Shown: piece by piece, positions 41,867 through 50,976 of the stretch
Layout of the letters: every line of letters starts with the position of its first letter
Numbering within the stretch: position 1 is the first letter of the stretch
DNA from: JAVVHH01 sp965276815
Lineage (GTDB): Bacteria > Pseudomonadota > Alphaproteobacteria > Acetobacterales > Acetobacteraceae
Reading direction: 5' to 3'
DNA length: 64,000 nt
Assembly: GCA_965276815.1 (NCBI GenBank)
Contig: CBDIBE010000004.1
Coordinates: 1-64,000, forward strand
The notes under the pieces: generated by a model
Seen by the model: the letters and a program-made list of their open reading frames with translations, nothing else
Told to the model about the DNA's origin: nothing
The model's database searches: none
Made by a program: the position numbers and the translations under genes

Positions 41867-42762
41867 CCGCCTTCGAGGCGATTGCGGAGTTCCTGGACTG
41901 GCTGGCGCGCGAACGCGACGCCTCGAAGCTGACAGTCAAGGCCTATGCGACGGACCTCGCCGGCTTTCTCGGCTTCCTGACCGGTCATTTGGGCCACGAG
42001 CCGGGTCTGGCCGACCTTGCAGGGCTTGGCCAGGCCGATTTGCGCGCCTGGCTGGCGAGCCAAGCCGCGGCCGGAACGGTGAACGCGACCCGCGCCCGGC
42101 ACCTCTCCGCCGTGCGCAGCCTTTACCGCTACCTTGCCCGCCGGCATGGGGTCACCAACCCGGCGCCGAGCCTGCTGGGCCGGCCACGGGCCAAGCCGCC
42201 GATCCCCCGCGCGCTGACGCCGCCGCAGGCGACGACTCTGGTCGAGGATATCGCCGAAGAATCGGATGACCCGCGCTGGCAGGCGCGGGACGTGGCGCTG
42301 TTCACCTTGCTTTATGGCGCCGGGCTGCGCATCGCCGAGGCATTGGCGCTCGACGCCGGACCGGCCGGCGATAGTTTGCGCGTGTTGGGCAAAGGCCGGA
42401 AGGAGCGGCTGGTGCCGCTGCTGCCGGCGGTGCGTGATGCGCTCGCGCTCTGGCTACGGCTGCATCCCGCGCCCGCGGCCGGCGCGCCGCTCTTCGTCGG
42501 CGCACGGGGCGGGCGGCTGAACCCAGCCGTCGCGCGCCGCATCATGCAGAACTATCGCCGCCGCGCCGGACTGCCGGAACACGCGACGCCACACGCATTG
42601 CGGCACAGTTTTGCCACCCATTTGCTCGCGGGCGGGGCCGATTTGCGCTCGATTCAGGCCCTGCTCGGCCATGCCAGCCTGTCCACGACGCAGCGTTACA
42701 CCAACGTGGATCAGGCTGGGCTGCAGGCAATCTGGACGCGGACGCATCCGCGGGCCCGTTAG
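41863..42762 (+). CDS. xerC: tyrosine recombinase XerC
   Basis: 299 residues. The N-terminal SAM-like domain covers about 1-95. The catalytic set is complete: R156 (GAGLRIAEA), K177 (GKGRKER), H244 and R247 (HALRHSF), H270 (LLGHAS) and Y279 (QRYTNVD). With XerD it resolves chromosome dimers at dif. The DUF484 context favours XerC over XerD. Its stop overlaps the stop of the convergent small gene. Confidence 0.92.
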   Translation: MTAFEAIAEFLDWLARERDASKLTVKAYATDLAGFLGFLTGHLGHEPGLADLAGLGQADLRAWLASQAAAGTVNATRARHLSAVRSLYRYLARRHGVTNPAPSLLGRPRAKPPIPRALTPPQATTLVEDIAEESDDPRWQARDVALFTLLYGAGLRIAEALALDAGPAGDSLRVLGKGRKERLVPLLPAVRDALALWLRLHPAPAAGAPLFVGARGGRLNPAVARRIMQNYRRRAGLPEHATPHALRHSFATHLLAGGADLRSIQALLGHASLSTTQRYTNVDQAGLQAIWTRTHPRAR

Positions 42763-42989
42763 CGAGCCTTCAGATCCTCCTCGTCGTATTCTTCCATGTC
42801 GTGACCGTCCGCGGCCTTCTCAGCCTCCGCCAGGTCCGCCACGACCTCCTTGAGGGCTGACACGTCGAGCTTCTTCGCCTGGTCGATCAATTTGTCCGCC
42901 TTGGTCTCGTCGCCCTTCTCGAGCGCTTCCAGCGCGGCCTCGGTGAGATCGAGCGCCTTCTCGTGCTTGTCTTTCTTGTCACCGGCCAT
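42759..42989 (-). CDS. small acidic/lysine-rich helical protein, function unknown
   Basis: 76 residues, highly charged, with predicted helices (ALDLTEAALEALEKGDETKADKLIDQAKKLD) and an acidic tail (MEEYDEEDLKAR). A purine-rich GGAGAG lies upstream of the ATG. No domain was recognised. It is convergent with xerC and 57 bp downstream of pdxJ on the same strand, so it may be the last gene of that operon. Confidence 0.75.
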   Translation of the reverse strand: MAGDKKDKHEKALDLTEAALEALEKGDETKADKLIDQAKKLDVSALKEVVADLAEAEKAADGHDMEEYDEEDLKAR

Positions 42990-43046
42990 CCTGGCTCTCC
43001 TCTGTTCCCGAAGGCAGCGCAGCAGGGGGCGGCCGGGTTGCGTGCG

Positions 43047-43760
43047 TCAGGCGCGCGCGGCCAGCATCAGCGCCTTCATCCGCATCACAACACCGGGCAG
43101 GCCGTCCATCACCGCCTGCCCGATCAGGAAATGGCCGATGTTCAGCTCCTCGACCTCCGGGATGGCGGCGACGTGCGCCACGTTGGCGTAAGTCAGGCCG
43201 TGGCCTGCGTGGCATTCGAGGCCGAGCGCGCGCAGCGTGGCGGCGCCGGCCTGCAGCCGTTCCAACTCGCCCTCCTTGCCCTCGGCATAGGCGCCCGTAT
43301 GCAGCTCGACGACTGCGGCGCCCAGCCGGGCGGCCGCCTCGAGCTGAGGCGGATCGGGGTCGAGAAACAGGGAAACGCGGATGCCCGCGTCACGCAACGC
43401 CCCGATCCGCGGCTGCAGCTGATTGGCTTGGCCGGCCGCATCCAGCCCGCCCTCGGTCGTCACCTCCTGCCGGTGCTCCGGCACCAGGCAGCAGGCCGCG
43501 GGGCGCAGCCGGCACGCGATCGCGACCATTTCGTCCGTTGCCGCCATCTCCAGGTTCATCCGGATCTCCGGCGACTGCGCGATGCGGTCGACGTCTTCGT
43601 CCCTGATGTGGCGCCGGTCCTCGCGCAGATGCACGGTGATGCCGTCGGCCCCGGCGCCCACGGCGACCAGGGCCGCGGCGAACGGATCCGGATGGTGCCC
43701 GCCCCGCGCATTTCGAATAGTCGCCACATGGTCGACATTGACGCCCAGACGGATCGTCAC
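43047..43760 (-). CDS. pdxJ: pyridoxine 5'-phosphate synthase
   Basis: 237 residues. The family start RLGVNVDHVATIRNARGG is present, and ITVHLREDRRHIRDEDV carries active-site residues. It joins 3-amino-2-oxopropyl phosphate and deoxyxylulose phosphate to make pyridoxine phosphate. The GTG start overlaps the pdxA stop (GTGA), so the two B6 enzymes are coupled. Confidence 0.96.
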   Translation of the reverse strand: MTIRLGVNVDHVATIRNARGGHHPDPFAAALVAVGAGADGITVHLREDRRHIRDEDVDRIAQSPEIRMNLEMAATDEMVAIACRLRPAACCLVPEHRQEVTTEGGLDAAGQANQLQPRIGALRDAGIRVSLFLDPDPPQLEAAARLGAAVVELHTGAYAEGKEGELERLQAGAATLRALGLECHAGHGLTYANVAHVAAIPEVEELNIGHFLIGQAVMDGLPGVVMRMKALMLAARA

Positions 43761-44722
43761 GCGCGGCCTCCCATGCTTTGGGCCATCTGCAGGGCCGCGA
43801 TCAGGCTGCTCGGATCCGCCCGGTTCGTGCCGGCAATGTCGAAGGCGGTCCCGTGATCGGGCGAGGTGCGCACGATCGGCAGCCCGAGGGTGACGTTCAC
43901 GCCCGTCGCCATGTCGAGCGTCTTCAGCGGGATCAGCGCCTGATCGTGATACATGCAGATCGCCGCGTCATAGAGCGCGCGCGCGGCCGGGGTGAACATC
44001 GTATCCGGCGGATGCGGCCCGGTCACGGCGATCCCCTCCGCCCGCAGCGCATCGATGGCCGGCTGGATAATCCGCGGCTCCTCATCTCCCATTGCGCCGG
44101 CTTCGCCGGCATGCGGGTTGAGCCCGGCCACCGCGAGTCGCGGCGTCTCAATCCCGAAGCGCGTGCGCAGCGCCGCCGCGGTGATGCGCGACGCGCTCAG
44201 GATCAGCTCGGTATTGAGCTGATCCAAAGCCGCCCGAAGGCCGACATGCACCGTCACCGGCACGACGCGCAGATAAGCATTCGCCAGCATCATCACCGGA
44301 TGCGCCGACCCGGTGAGCACTCCCAAAAACTCGGTATGGCCGGGATGCGGGAATCCCGCCTGATAGAGCGTCGCCTTGCTGATCGGGTTGGTGACCACCG
44401 CGCTGGCCGCCCCGGATTGGGCCAGGCGGACGGCCTGCTCGATGCTGGTCAGTACCGGCGCGGCGTTCGCCGGGTCGGGATGGCCCGGCACGGCGGGCAC
44501 CGTAAGCTTGGTGGGCAGCACGGGGAGCGCCCTCCCGAACACGGCGCAGGCTTCGTCAAGCGAGGCCACCGGCCGCACCGGCACCGCCGGGTCGAGCGCG
44601 CCGAGCCGCGCCGGGTCATCGAGCGCTGCGAAAGCGGGGCCACTGCGGTGGAGCTGCGTCCAGGCCTTGAGCGTCAGCTCGCCGCCAATGCCAGCCGGAT
44701 CACCCATGGTGAGCGCCAGCAT
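43757..44722 (-). CDS. pdxA: 4-hydroxythreonine-4-phosphate dehydrogenase
   Basis: 321 residues. MLALTMGDPAGIGGELTLKA is the family start, GHTEFLGVLTG holds one metal His, and CMYHDQALIPLK holds another. It oxidises 4-phosphohydroxy-threonine to the PdxJ substrate. It lies 1 bp downstream of the OsmC gene and overlaps pdxJ. Confidence 0.96.
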   Translation of the reverse strand: MLALTMGDPAGIGGELTLKAWTQLHRSGPAFAALDDPARLGALDPAVPVRPVASLDEACAVFGRALPVLPTKLTVPAVPGHPDPANAAPVLTSIEQAVRLAQSGAASAVVTNPISKATLYQAGFPHPGHTEFLGVLTGSAHPVMMLANAYLRVVPVTVHVGLRAALDQLNTELILSASRITAAALRTRFGIETPRLAVAGLNPHAGEAGAMGDEEPRIIQPAIDALRAEGIAVTGPHPPDTMFTPAARALYDAAICMYHDQALIPLKTLDMATGVNVTLGLPIVRTSPDHGTAFDIAGTNRADPSSLIAALQMAQSMGGRA

Positions 44723-44723
44723 G

Positions 44724-45206
44724 TCAGGCGGCGACGAGTACGGGTTCGTGCCGGACCGGGAAATTCACCGAATTGGCGATGAAGCACTTCCGGCTGGCGT
44801 CCACATGCAGCGCCCGGGCCCGCGCGAGGTCGCCTGCCGACACGGTCACCTCCGGCTGCAGGATCACCTCGACAAACCGGCCGCCGCCGGTCGCGTCCTC
44901 TTCCATGACGCCCTCGGCCAGGTCCTGATAGGCCTGCACCACGATGCCTTCGGCGCTGCACAGGTGCAGATACCAGAGCATGTGGCAGGTGGAGAGCGAG
45001 GCGACGAGCATCTCCTCCGGATTGTAGCGCGTGCGATCGCCGCGGAATGCCGGGTCGGCGGAGCCGGGGATGTCTGGCTTGCCGTGCACGCTGACCGCGT
45101 GCGAGCGCTCATAATTCCGGTATCCGCTAGTGCCGGTCCCGGTATTGCCGGTCCAGGTGACGGTGACCGTGTAGGTGTGATCCTTCGGGAGGTCGATCGA
45201 TGACAT
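44724..45206 (-). CDS. OsmC family protein (organic peroxide-type)
   Basis: 160 residues. The two reactive Cys are in SLSTCHMLWYLHLC and SRKCFIANSVNFPV, the positions used by OsmC/Ohr thiol peroxidases. It begins with a short beta-rich region. A role in hydroperoxide reduction is inferred. OsmC enzymes commonly use lipoylated or dihydrolipoamide electron donors, which fits the overlapping lpdA gene upstream (ATGA). Confidence 0.87.
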   Translation of the reverse strand: MSSIDLPKDHTYTVTVTWTGNTGTGTSGYRNYERSHAVSVHGKPDIPGSADPAFRGDRTRYNPEEMLVASLSTCHMLWYLHLCSAEGIVVQAYQDLAEGVMEEDATGGGRFVEVILQPEVTVSAGDLARARALHVDASRKCFIANSVNFPVRHEPVLVAA

Positions 45207-46597
45207 CAGATGTGGATCGCCCGGCCCTCGACCGCGAGCGCAGCCTCCTTGACTGCCTCGCTCAGGCTGGGATGGGCATGAGAAATACGAGCGATGTCCT
45301 CGCTTGAAGCGCCGAATTCCATGGCCGTTGCTAGCTCCGCAATCAGGGTGCCCGCGTCCGGGCCAATGATATGCGCGCCGAGCACCTGGTCGGTTGCCTT
45401 GTCGGCGAGAATTTTCACGAAGCCGTCCGTGATGCCCATGGCGCGAGCGCGCGCATTCGCGGTGAAGGGGAATTTACCGACGGAATACTCGGTTCCCTGC
45501 TGCTTGAGCTGTTCCTCGGTCATGCCGATGCTGGCGACTTCCGGCCAGGTATAAACGACGCCGGGGATCACCCCGTAATTGACGTGGCCGGCCTGCCCGG
45601 CGAGGCGCTCGGCGGCGGCCATGCCCTCCTCCTCGGCCTTGTGCGCCAGCATCGGCCCGGCGATCACGTCGCCGATCGCGTAGATGCCGGGCACGTTCGT
45701 CGCGTAATGCGCGTCGACCTCGACCCGGCCGCGGTCATCCAGCTTGACGCCCAGCTCGGCCAGGCCCAGCCCCGCCGTGTAGGCGCGGCGGCCGATGCAG
45801 ACCAAGACCACGTCCGCCGTGAGCTGCTCCTTGTCGCCGCCGCGCGCGGGCTCCAGCGTCAGGGTGACGCCATCCGCGGTCCGCGCGGCGCCGGTGAGCT
45901 TGGTCCCTAGGCGGAATTTGATGCCCTGCTTGCTCAGCACGCGCTCGAAGGTTTTGGCGATCTCGGCATCCATGCCGGGGACGAGCCGGTCGAGGAATTC
46001 GACCACCGTCACCTCGGCGCCGAGCCGTTTCCAGACGCTGCCGAGCTCGAGCCCGATATAACCCCCGCCGATCACCACGAGATGCCCGGGCACCTTGTCG
46101 AGCTCGAGGCCGCCCGTGCTCGTCACAATCGTCTTCTCGTCCACCTCGATGCCGGGCAGCGGGATGCTCTCGCTGCCGGTGGCGATGACGATGTTCTTGG
46201 CCTCGTATTCCGTCCCGTCCACCTCGACCCGGCCGGGTGCGGCGATCCGCGCGCTGCCCTTGAGCCAAGTGACCTTGTTCTTCTTGAACAGGAACTCGAC
46301 GCCACGGACGTTGGCGCTGACCACCTCGCCCTTGCGCTTCTGCATGCGGGCCAGATCGAGCTTCACGCCGTCGATCATCACGCCGTGCTCGGCGAAATGA
46401 TGCGCGGCCTCATCGAAATTCTCGCTGGATTGCAGCAGCGCCTTGCTGGGGATGCAGCCGATATTGAGGCATGTCCCGCCCAGCGTCGCCCGGCGCTCGA
46501 CGCAGGCGGTCTTCAGGCCGAGCTGCGCGGCGCGGATGGCACAGACATATCCGCCAGGGCCGCCGCCGATCACGATGACGTCGAAGGATTCAGCCAT
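45206..46597 (-). CDS. lpdA: dihydrolipoyl dehydrogenase (2-oxoglutarate dehydrogenase E3)
   Basis: 463 residues. The FAD motif is VIGGGPGGYVCAIRAAQLG, the redox disulfide is GGTCLNIGCIPSKALL, the NAD motif is VIGGGYIGLELGSVW, and the catalytic His-Glu pair is in SHAHPSLSEAVKEA. It reoxidises dihydrolipoamide of E2. It follows sucB with an 80-bp gap that carries a dispersed palindrome. Confidence 0.97.
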   Translation of the reverse strand: MAESFDVIVIGGGPGGYVCAIRAAQLGLKTACVERRATLGGTCLNIGCIPSKALLQSSENFDEAAHHFAEHGVMIDGVKLDLARMQKRKGEVVSANVRGVEFLFKKNKVTWLKGSARIAAPGRVEVDGTEYEAKNIVIATGSESIPLPGIEVDEKTIVTSTGGLELDKVPGHLVVIGGGYIGLELGSVWKRLGAEVTVVEFLDRLVPGMDAEIAKTFERVLSKQGIKFRLGTKLTGAARTADGVTLTLEPARGGDKEQLTADVVLVCIGRRAYTAGLGLAELGVKLDDRGRVEVDAHYATNVPGIYAIGDVIAGPMLAHKAEEEGMAAAERLAGQAGHVNYGVIPGVVYTWPEVASIGMTEEQLKQQGTEYSVGKFPFTANARARAMGITDGFVKILADKATDQVLGAHIIGPDAGTLIAELATAMEFGASSEDIARISHAHPSLSEAVKEAALAVEGRAIHI

Positions 46598-46641
46598 AAC
46601 TAGTCATTCCTACACATCCGCACGGACCGCCGTGCAGCCGT

Positions 46642-46660
46642 CTCCCTCCGGGAGAGGGAG
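46642..46660. repeat. dispersed palindrome between sucB and lpdA
   Basis: CTCCC-TCCG-GGAGAGGGAG, the third copy of the element at 5610 and 29739. In the transcript it gives a hairpin within the sucB-lpdA spacer, where it could stabilise the upstream message or reduce read-through. Confidence 0.6.
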
Positions 46661-46677
46661 TGGAAAGGCGCTTTTCA

Positions 46678-47973
46678 TTACAGGTCCAGCAGTAGCCGGC
46701 GCGGGTCCTCCACGCCTTCCTTGACGCGGACCAGGAAGGAAACCGCCTCGCGGCCGTCCACGATCCGGTGATCGTAGGACACCGCCAGATACATCATCGG
46801 GCGGATTTCGACCTTGCCGCCGATCGCCATCGGCCGCTCCTGGATCTTGTGCATCCCCAGAATGCCGGATTGCGGCGCGTTCAGGATCGGCGTGCTCATC
46901 AGGCTGCCGTAGACGCCGCCATTGGTGATGGTGAACGTGCCGCCGCTGAGTTCATCGAGCTTGAGCGTCCCCTCGCGGGCGCGCTTGCCGAAATCGGCGA
47001 TCGCCCGCTCGATCTGCGCCAGGCCCAGCTTGTCGGCATCGCGCAGCACCGGGACGACGAGCCCGTTCGCGCCGCCGACCGCGATGCCCATGTGCACGAA
47101 GTTCTTGTAGACGATCTCGTCGCCGTCGATCTCGGCGTTGACGGCCGGGAACTCCTTCAACCCGGCGACGCAGGCGCGGACGAAGAAGGACATGAAGCCC
47201 AGCCGCACGCCGCCATGCTTCTTCTCGAAAGCGTCGCGGTATTCGGCGCGCAGCGTCATCACCGCCGACATGTCCACCTCGTTGAAGGTGGTCAGCATGG
47301 CGGCGTTGTTCTGCGCTTCCTTCAGGCGTTGCGCGATGGTGCGGCGCAGCCGGGTCATCTTGACCCGTTCCTCGCCGGGCTCGGTCTCGCGGGGGGCGCG
47401 GGCCGCCGGAGCGGGTGCGGGAGCCACAGGCTTGCGGGACAGGAAGTCGAGCACGTCGCCCTTGGTGATGCGCCCGTCTTTGCCGTGTCCTTCGAGCTGC
47501 GCCGGCTGCAGGTTGCGCTCCTCCATCAGCTTGGCGGCCGAGGGCATGGGCGCGTGCGACGGGGCGGGCGGCTTGGACGCCTCAATGTCGGCGGGCGGCG
47601 TGGCCGGGCGGGAGACTGGGCCGAGCGGGCGTGGCGGTGGGTTGACGCCGGCGCTCGGGTTTGCCGCCGGGCCAGGTGGCTTCGGCGCCGATGCCGCACC
47701 CGCGGCCGATGCCGCACCCGCGGCCGGAGCCGCTCCGGCCGCGTCCAGCGTGGCGAGCACGGCGCCGACGGCGACCTCGGCGCCTTCTTCCGCCTGGATG
47801 TCGCCCAGCACCCCGGCGCCAGGGGCCGGCACTTCCACGGTCACCTTGTCGGTCTCGAGCTCGACCAGCGGCTCGTCGGCCGCGACGTTCTCGCCAGCCT
47901 TCTTCAGCCAGCGGGCCACGGTGGCGGAGGTGACGCTTTCACCCAGCGTCGGGACCTTGATCTCGGTGGACAT
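46678..47973 (-). CDS. sucB: 2-oxoglutarate dehydrogenase E2, dihydrolipoyl succinyltransferase
   Basis: 431 residues. The lipoyl domain (1-75) has the lipoylated K43 in LETDKVTVEV. An Ala/Pro linker contains a duplicated six-residue unit. The peripheral subunit-binding domain reads PSAAKLMEERNLQPAQLEG. The catalytic domain ends in SYDHRIVDGREAVSFL (HxxxDG). It transfers succinyl groups to CoA. It lies 12 bp after sucA. Confidence 0.96.
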   Translation of the reverse strand: MSTEIKVPTLGESVTSATVARWLKKAGENVAADEPLVELETDKVTVEVPAPGAGVLGDIQAEEGAEVAVGAVLATLDAAGAAPAAGAASAAGAASAPKPPGPAANPSAGVNPPPRPLGPVSRPATPPADIEASKPPAPSHAPMPSAAKLMEERNLQPAQLEGHGKDGRITKGDVLDFLSRKPVAPAPAPAARAPRETEPGEERVKMTRLRRTIAQRLKEAQNNAAMLTTFNEVDMSAVMTLRAEYRDAFEKKHGGVRLGFMSFFVRACVAGLKEFPAVNAEIDGDEIVYKNFVHMGIAVGGANGLVVPVLRDADKLGLAQIERAIADFGKRAREGTLKLDELSGGTFTITNGGVYGSLMSTPILNAPQSGILGMHKIQERPMAIGGKVEIRPMMYLAVSYDHRIVDGREAVSFLVRVKEGVEDPRRLLLDL

Positions 47974-47985
47974 TTGCCGTCCCGG

Positions 47986-50847
47986 TTAAGAGTTGAGGCC
48001 GAGCGCGTCGTGCACGAGCTTGGCTTGCTGCGCCGCATGCACCTTGGCCGAGCCGGTCGCCGGGCTCGCCGCCTCGTCCCGCCCGGCATAGGACGGCCGC
48101 TTGGCCGCGCTGCCGAGCTGCAGCAGCACGTTCTCGATCCGCCGGTCCACGAAGGTCCAGGCGCCGTTGTTCATCGGTTCCTCCTGGCACCAAACCACCT
48201 GGGCGTTGCTGTATGGCGCGAGCACCTTCGGCAGCGTGATCTCGGGGAACGGGTAGATCTGTTCCAGCCGGACGATCGCCACGTCCTTCACGCCCGCCTC
48301 GCGCCGCGCCGCCAGCAGGTCGTAATACACCTTGCCGCTGCACATCACGACCCGGCGGACATCGGCGGGCGGCGCCAACTCGTCCGTCTCGGGGATCACG
48401 GTCTGGAAATGGCTGCCGTTGGTCATCTCGGCCAGCGAGCTGACCGCCATCTTGTGCCGCAGCAGCGATTTCGGCGTCATGATGATCAGCGGCTTGCGGA
48501 AGTTGCGCTTCAACTGCCGCCGCAGCGCGTGGAAGTAGTTGGCCGGCGTGGTCAGGTTGCACACCGTCATGTTGCGTTCGGCGCAGAGCTGCAGATAGCG
48601 CTCGAGCCGCGCGCTGCTGTGCTCCGGCCCCTGGCCTTCCTGGCCGTGCGGCAGCAGCAGGGTCAGCCCGCTCATCCGCAGCCACTTCGTCTCGCCGCTG
48701 GCCAGGAACTGGTCGATGATCACCTGCGCGCCGTTCGCGAAATCGCCGAATTGCGCCTCCCACAGCACCAGGCTCTTCGGATCGGCCAGCGAGTAGCCAT
48801 ACTCGAACCCCAGAACGCCGGCTTCGGAGAGCAGCGAGTTGTAGATCTCGATCTTCGCCTGGCCCGGCTGGATATTGTTCAGCGGCACGTATTCGTTCTG
48901 GTTCGTCTGATCGATCAGCACGGCGTGGCGCTGGCTGAAGGTGCCGCGCTGCGTGTCCTCGCCGGACAGCCGGACCCGGGCGCCGTCGAGCAGCAGGCCG
49001 CCAAAGGCGAGCGCCTCGCCGGTGGCCCAGTCGATGCCTTCGCCGCTCTCGATCATTGCGCGCTTGGCTTCGAGCTGGCGGGCAATCTTCGGGTTCAGGT
49101 CGAAATTCCCCGGCGGCGTGGAGATGGCGCGGCCGACGGCCTCGATCTGCTCCGTCGTCAGCGCGGTCGGCGCTTCCTGCCGCTCCTCGCTCTCGTCGGC
49201 CTGCTTCATCCCCGACCAGTGGCCCTCGAGCCAGTCCGCCTTGTTGGGGCGATAGGATTGCGCAGCCGTGTAGGCATCCTCGAGCTGGATCTGGAACTCG
49301 TCCCAGATCGCCTGCGCCTTGCCGGCGCTGACCGTGCCCTCGGCGGCGAGGCGCTGCGCGTAGAGGGCGCGCGTCGTCGGCCGCTCCTTGATGGCGCGGT
49401 ACATGATTGGCTGGGTGAAGGCCGGCTCGTCCGTCTCGTTGTGGCCGTGGCGGCGGTAGCAGACGATGTCGAGCACGATGTCGGTGCCGAACTGCATGCG
49501 GAAATCCGCGGCCAGACGGGCGCAGAACATCACCGCCTCCGGCTCGTCGCCGTTCACGTGCAGGATCGGGCACTGCACGGACTTGGCGATGTCGGTGCAA
49601 TACATGCCGGAATAGGCGTGCGCCGGGACCGTGGTGAAGCCGATCTGGTTGTTCACCACAAGGTGAACCGTGCCGCCGGTGCGGTAGCCGATGAGCTGGC
49701 TCATCGCCAGCGTCTCATACACCAGGCCCTGCCCGGCGAACGCCGCGTCGCCATGCATCAGGATGCCCATCACGCTGCGCCGCGTCGTGGTGTCCCCGGC
49801 GGTGTCTTGGCGGGAGCGGACCTTGCCGATCACGACCGGGTCGACCGCCTCGAGATGCGAGGGGTTCGGCTGCAGCGAGATGTGGACCTTGTTACCGCCG
49901 ACCTCGACATCGGTGCTGGTGCCAAGGTGGTATTTCACGTCGCCGGAGCCCTGGACGTCGTCCGGCTGCGAGCTGGCGCCGGCGAACTCGCTGAACACCG
50001 CGGTGAACGGCTTGCGGACGATGTTGACCAGCGTGTTCAGCCGGCCGCGATGCGGCATGCCGATGACGATCTCGCCCACGCCCTCATTGGCGACGGTATC
50101 GATCATCGCTTGCAGGGCCGGGATGGTGACCTCGCCGCCCTCGAGCCCGAAGCGCTTGGTGCCCACGAAGCGCTTTTGGCAGAACGCCTCGAAGCCTTCG
50201 GCCTCGGTGAGCTGGGTGAGGATGGTCCGCTTGTCCTCGGGGCTGAAGCTGCTCATCCAAGGTGCGCCCTCGATCCGGCGCTGGATCCAGTCCTTCTGCT
50301 CGGGATCCTGGATGTGCATGAACTCGACGCCGATCGGCCCGCAATAGCTGGCGCGGACGACCTTGATGATCTCGTTGATCGTCGCGGTCTCGCGGCCGAG
50401 CACGCCATCGATGAAGATGGGACGGTCGCGGTCTTGCGGGCCGAAGCCGTAGGCGGCCGGGTCCAGCTCGGCATGCGGCTTGGGGATTTGCAGGCCGAGC
50501 GGGTCGAGCTGCGCTTCGAGGTGGCCGCGCACGCGATAGGCGCGGATAAGCATCAGCGCGCGCAAGCTGTCGCGCGCGGAGTCGCGGATCTGCTCCTGGG
50601 TAACGGCCGTGGCCTTGACCGGCGCGCGGGGCGCTTCGGGCTCGCCGAACTCGACCCGCTGCGGCGCCCAGGAAGCGCCGCTCGCGTCCGTCAGCACGCC
50701 GCGCGCCTCGTCGTCCATGGCGTCGAACAGCTCGGCGAAGCTGGGGTCTACGCCCGAGGGATCGCTCGCCCATTTCGCATACAAATCGGCAATAAACGCC
50801 GCATTGGCGCCGTTGAACACCGAGGCCAGCACATCCACGCCAGGCAT
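47986..50847 (-). CDS. sucA: 2-oxoglutarate dehydrogenase E1
   Basis: 953 residues. The N-terminal OGDH segment has GANAAFIADLYAKWASDPSG. The thiamine diphosphate region has MGILMHGDAAFAGQGLVYE and RRHGHNETDEPAFTQP. The transketolase-type C-terminal part has LLLPHGQEGQGPEHSSAR and VVWCQEEPMNNGAW. It decarboxylates 2-oxoglutarate and loads E2. mdh lies 129 bp upstream, and sucCD are not in between as they are in many alphaproteobacteria. Confidence 0.97.
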   Translation of the reverse strand: MPGVDVLASVFNGANAAFIADLYAKWASDPSGVDPSFAELFDAMDDEARGVLTDASGASWAPQRVEFGEPEAPRAPVKATAVTQEQIRDSARDSLRALMLIRAYRVRGHLEAQLDPLGLQIPKPHAELDPAAYGFGPQDRDRPIFIDGVLGRETATINEIIKVVRASYCGPIGVEFMHIQDPEQKDWIQRRIEGAPWMSSFSPEDKRTILTQLTEAEGFEAFCQKRFVGTKRFGLEGGEVTIPALQAMIDTVANEGVGEIVIGMPHRGRLNTLVNIVRKPFTAVFSEFAGASSQPDDVQGSGDVKYHLGTSTDVEVGGNKVHISLQPNPSHLEAVDPVVIGKVRSRQDTAGDTTTRRSVMGILMHGDAAFAGQGLVYETLAMSQLIGYRTGGTVHLVVNNQIGFTTVPAHAYSGMYCTDIAKSVQCPILHVNGDEPEAVMFCARLAADFRMQFGTDIVLDIVCYRRHGHNETDEPAFTQPIMYRAIKERPTTRALYAQRLAAEGTVSAGKAQAIWDEFQIQLEDAYTAAQSYRPNKADWLEGHWSGMKQADESEERQEAPTALTTEQIEAVGRAISTPPGNFDLNPKIARQLEAKRAMIESGEGIDWATGEALAFGGLLLDGARVRLSGEDTQRGTFSQRHAVLIDQTNQNEYVPLNNIQPGQAKIEIYNSLLSEAGVLGFEYGYSLADPKSLVLWEAQFGDFANGAQVIIDQFLASGETKWLRMSGLTLLLPHGQEGQGPEHSSARLERYLQLCAERNMTVCNLTTPANYFHALRRQLKRNFRKPLIIMTPKSLLRHKMAVSSLAEMTNGSHFQTVIPETDELAPPADVRRVVMCSGKVYYDLLAARREAGVKDVAIVRLEQIYPFPEITLPKVLAPYSNAQVVWCQEEPMNNGAWTFVDRRIENVLLQLGSAAKRPSYAGRDEAASPATGSAKVHAAQQAKLVHDALGLNS

Positions 50848-50976
50848 TATCTAATCCTTTGGGAGACCGGGCCGCTCGCCCGGCCCGCAGACATTAAGAT
50901 GGGACCAGACGCGCCAAGCCTAGCGCGCGCCTGGTATTCGCACGTTACATGGTGCAAGCACGAACCATGCCGGAGT

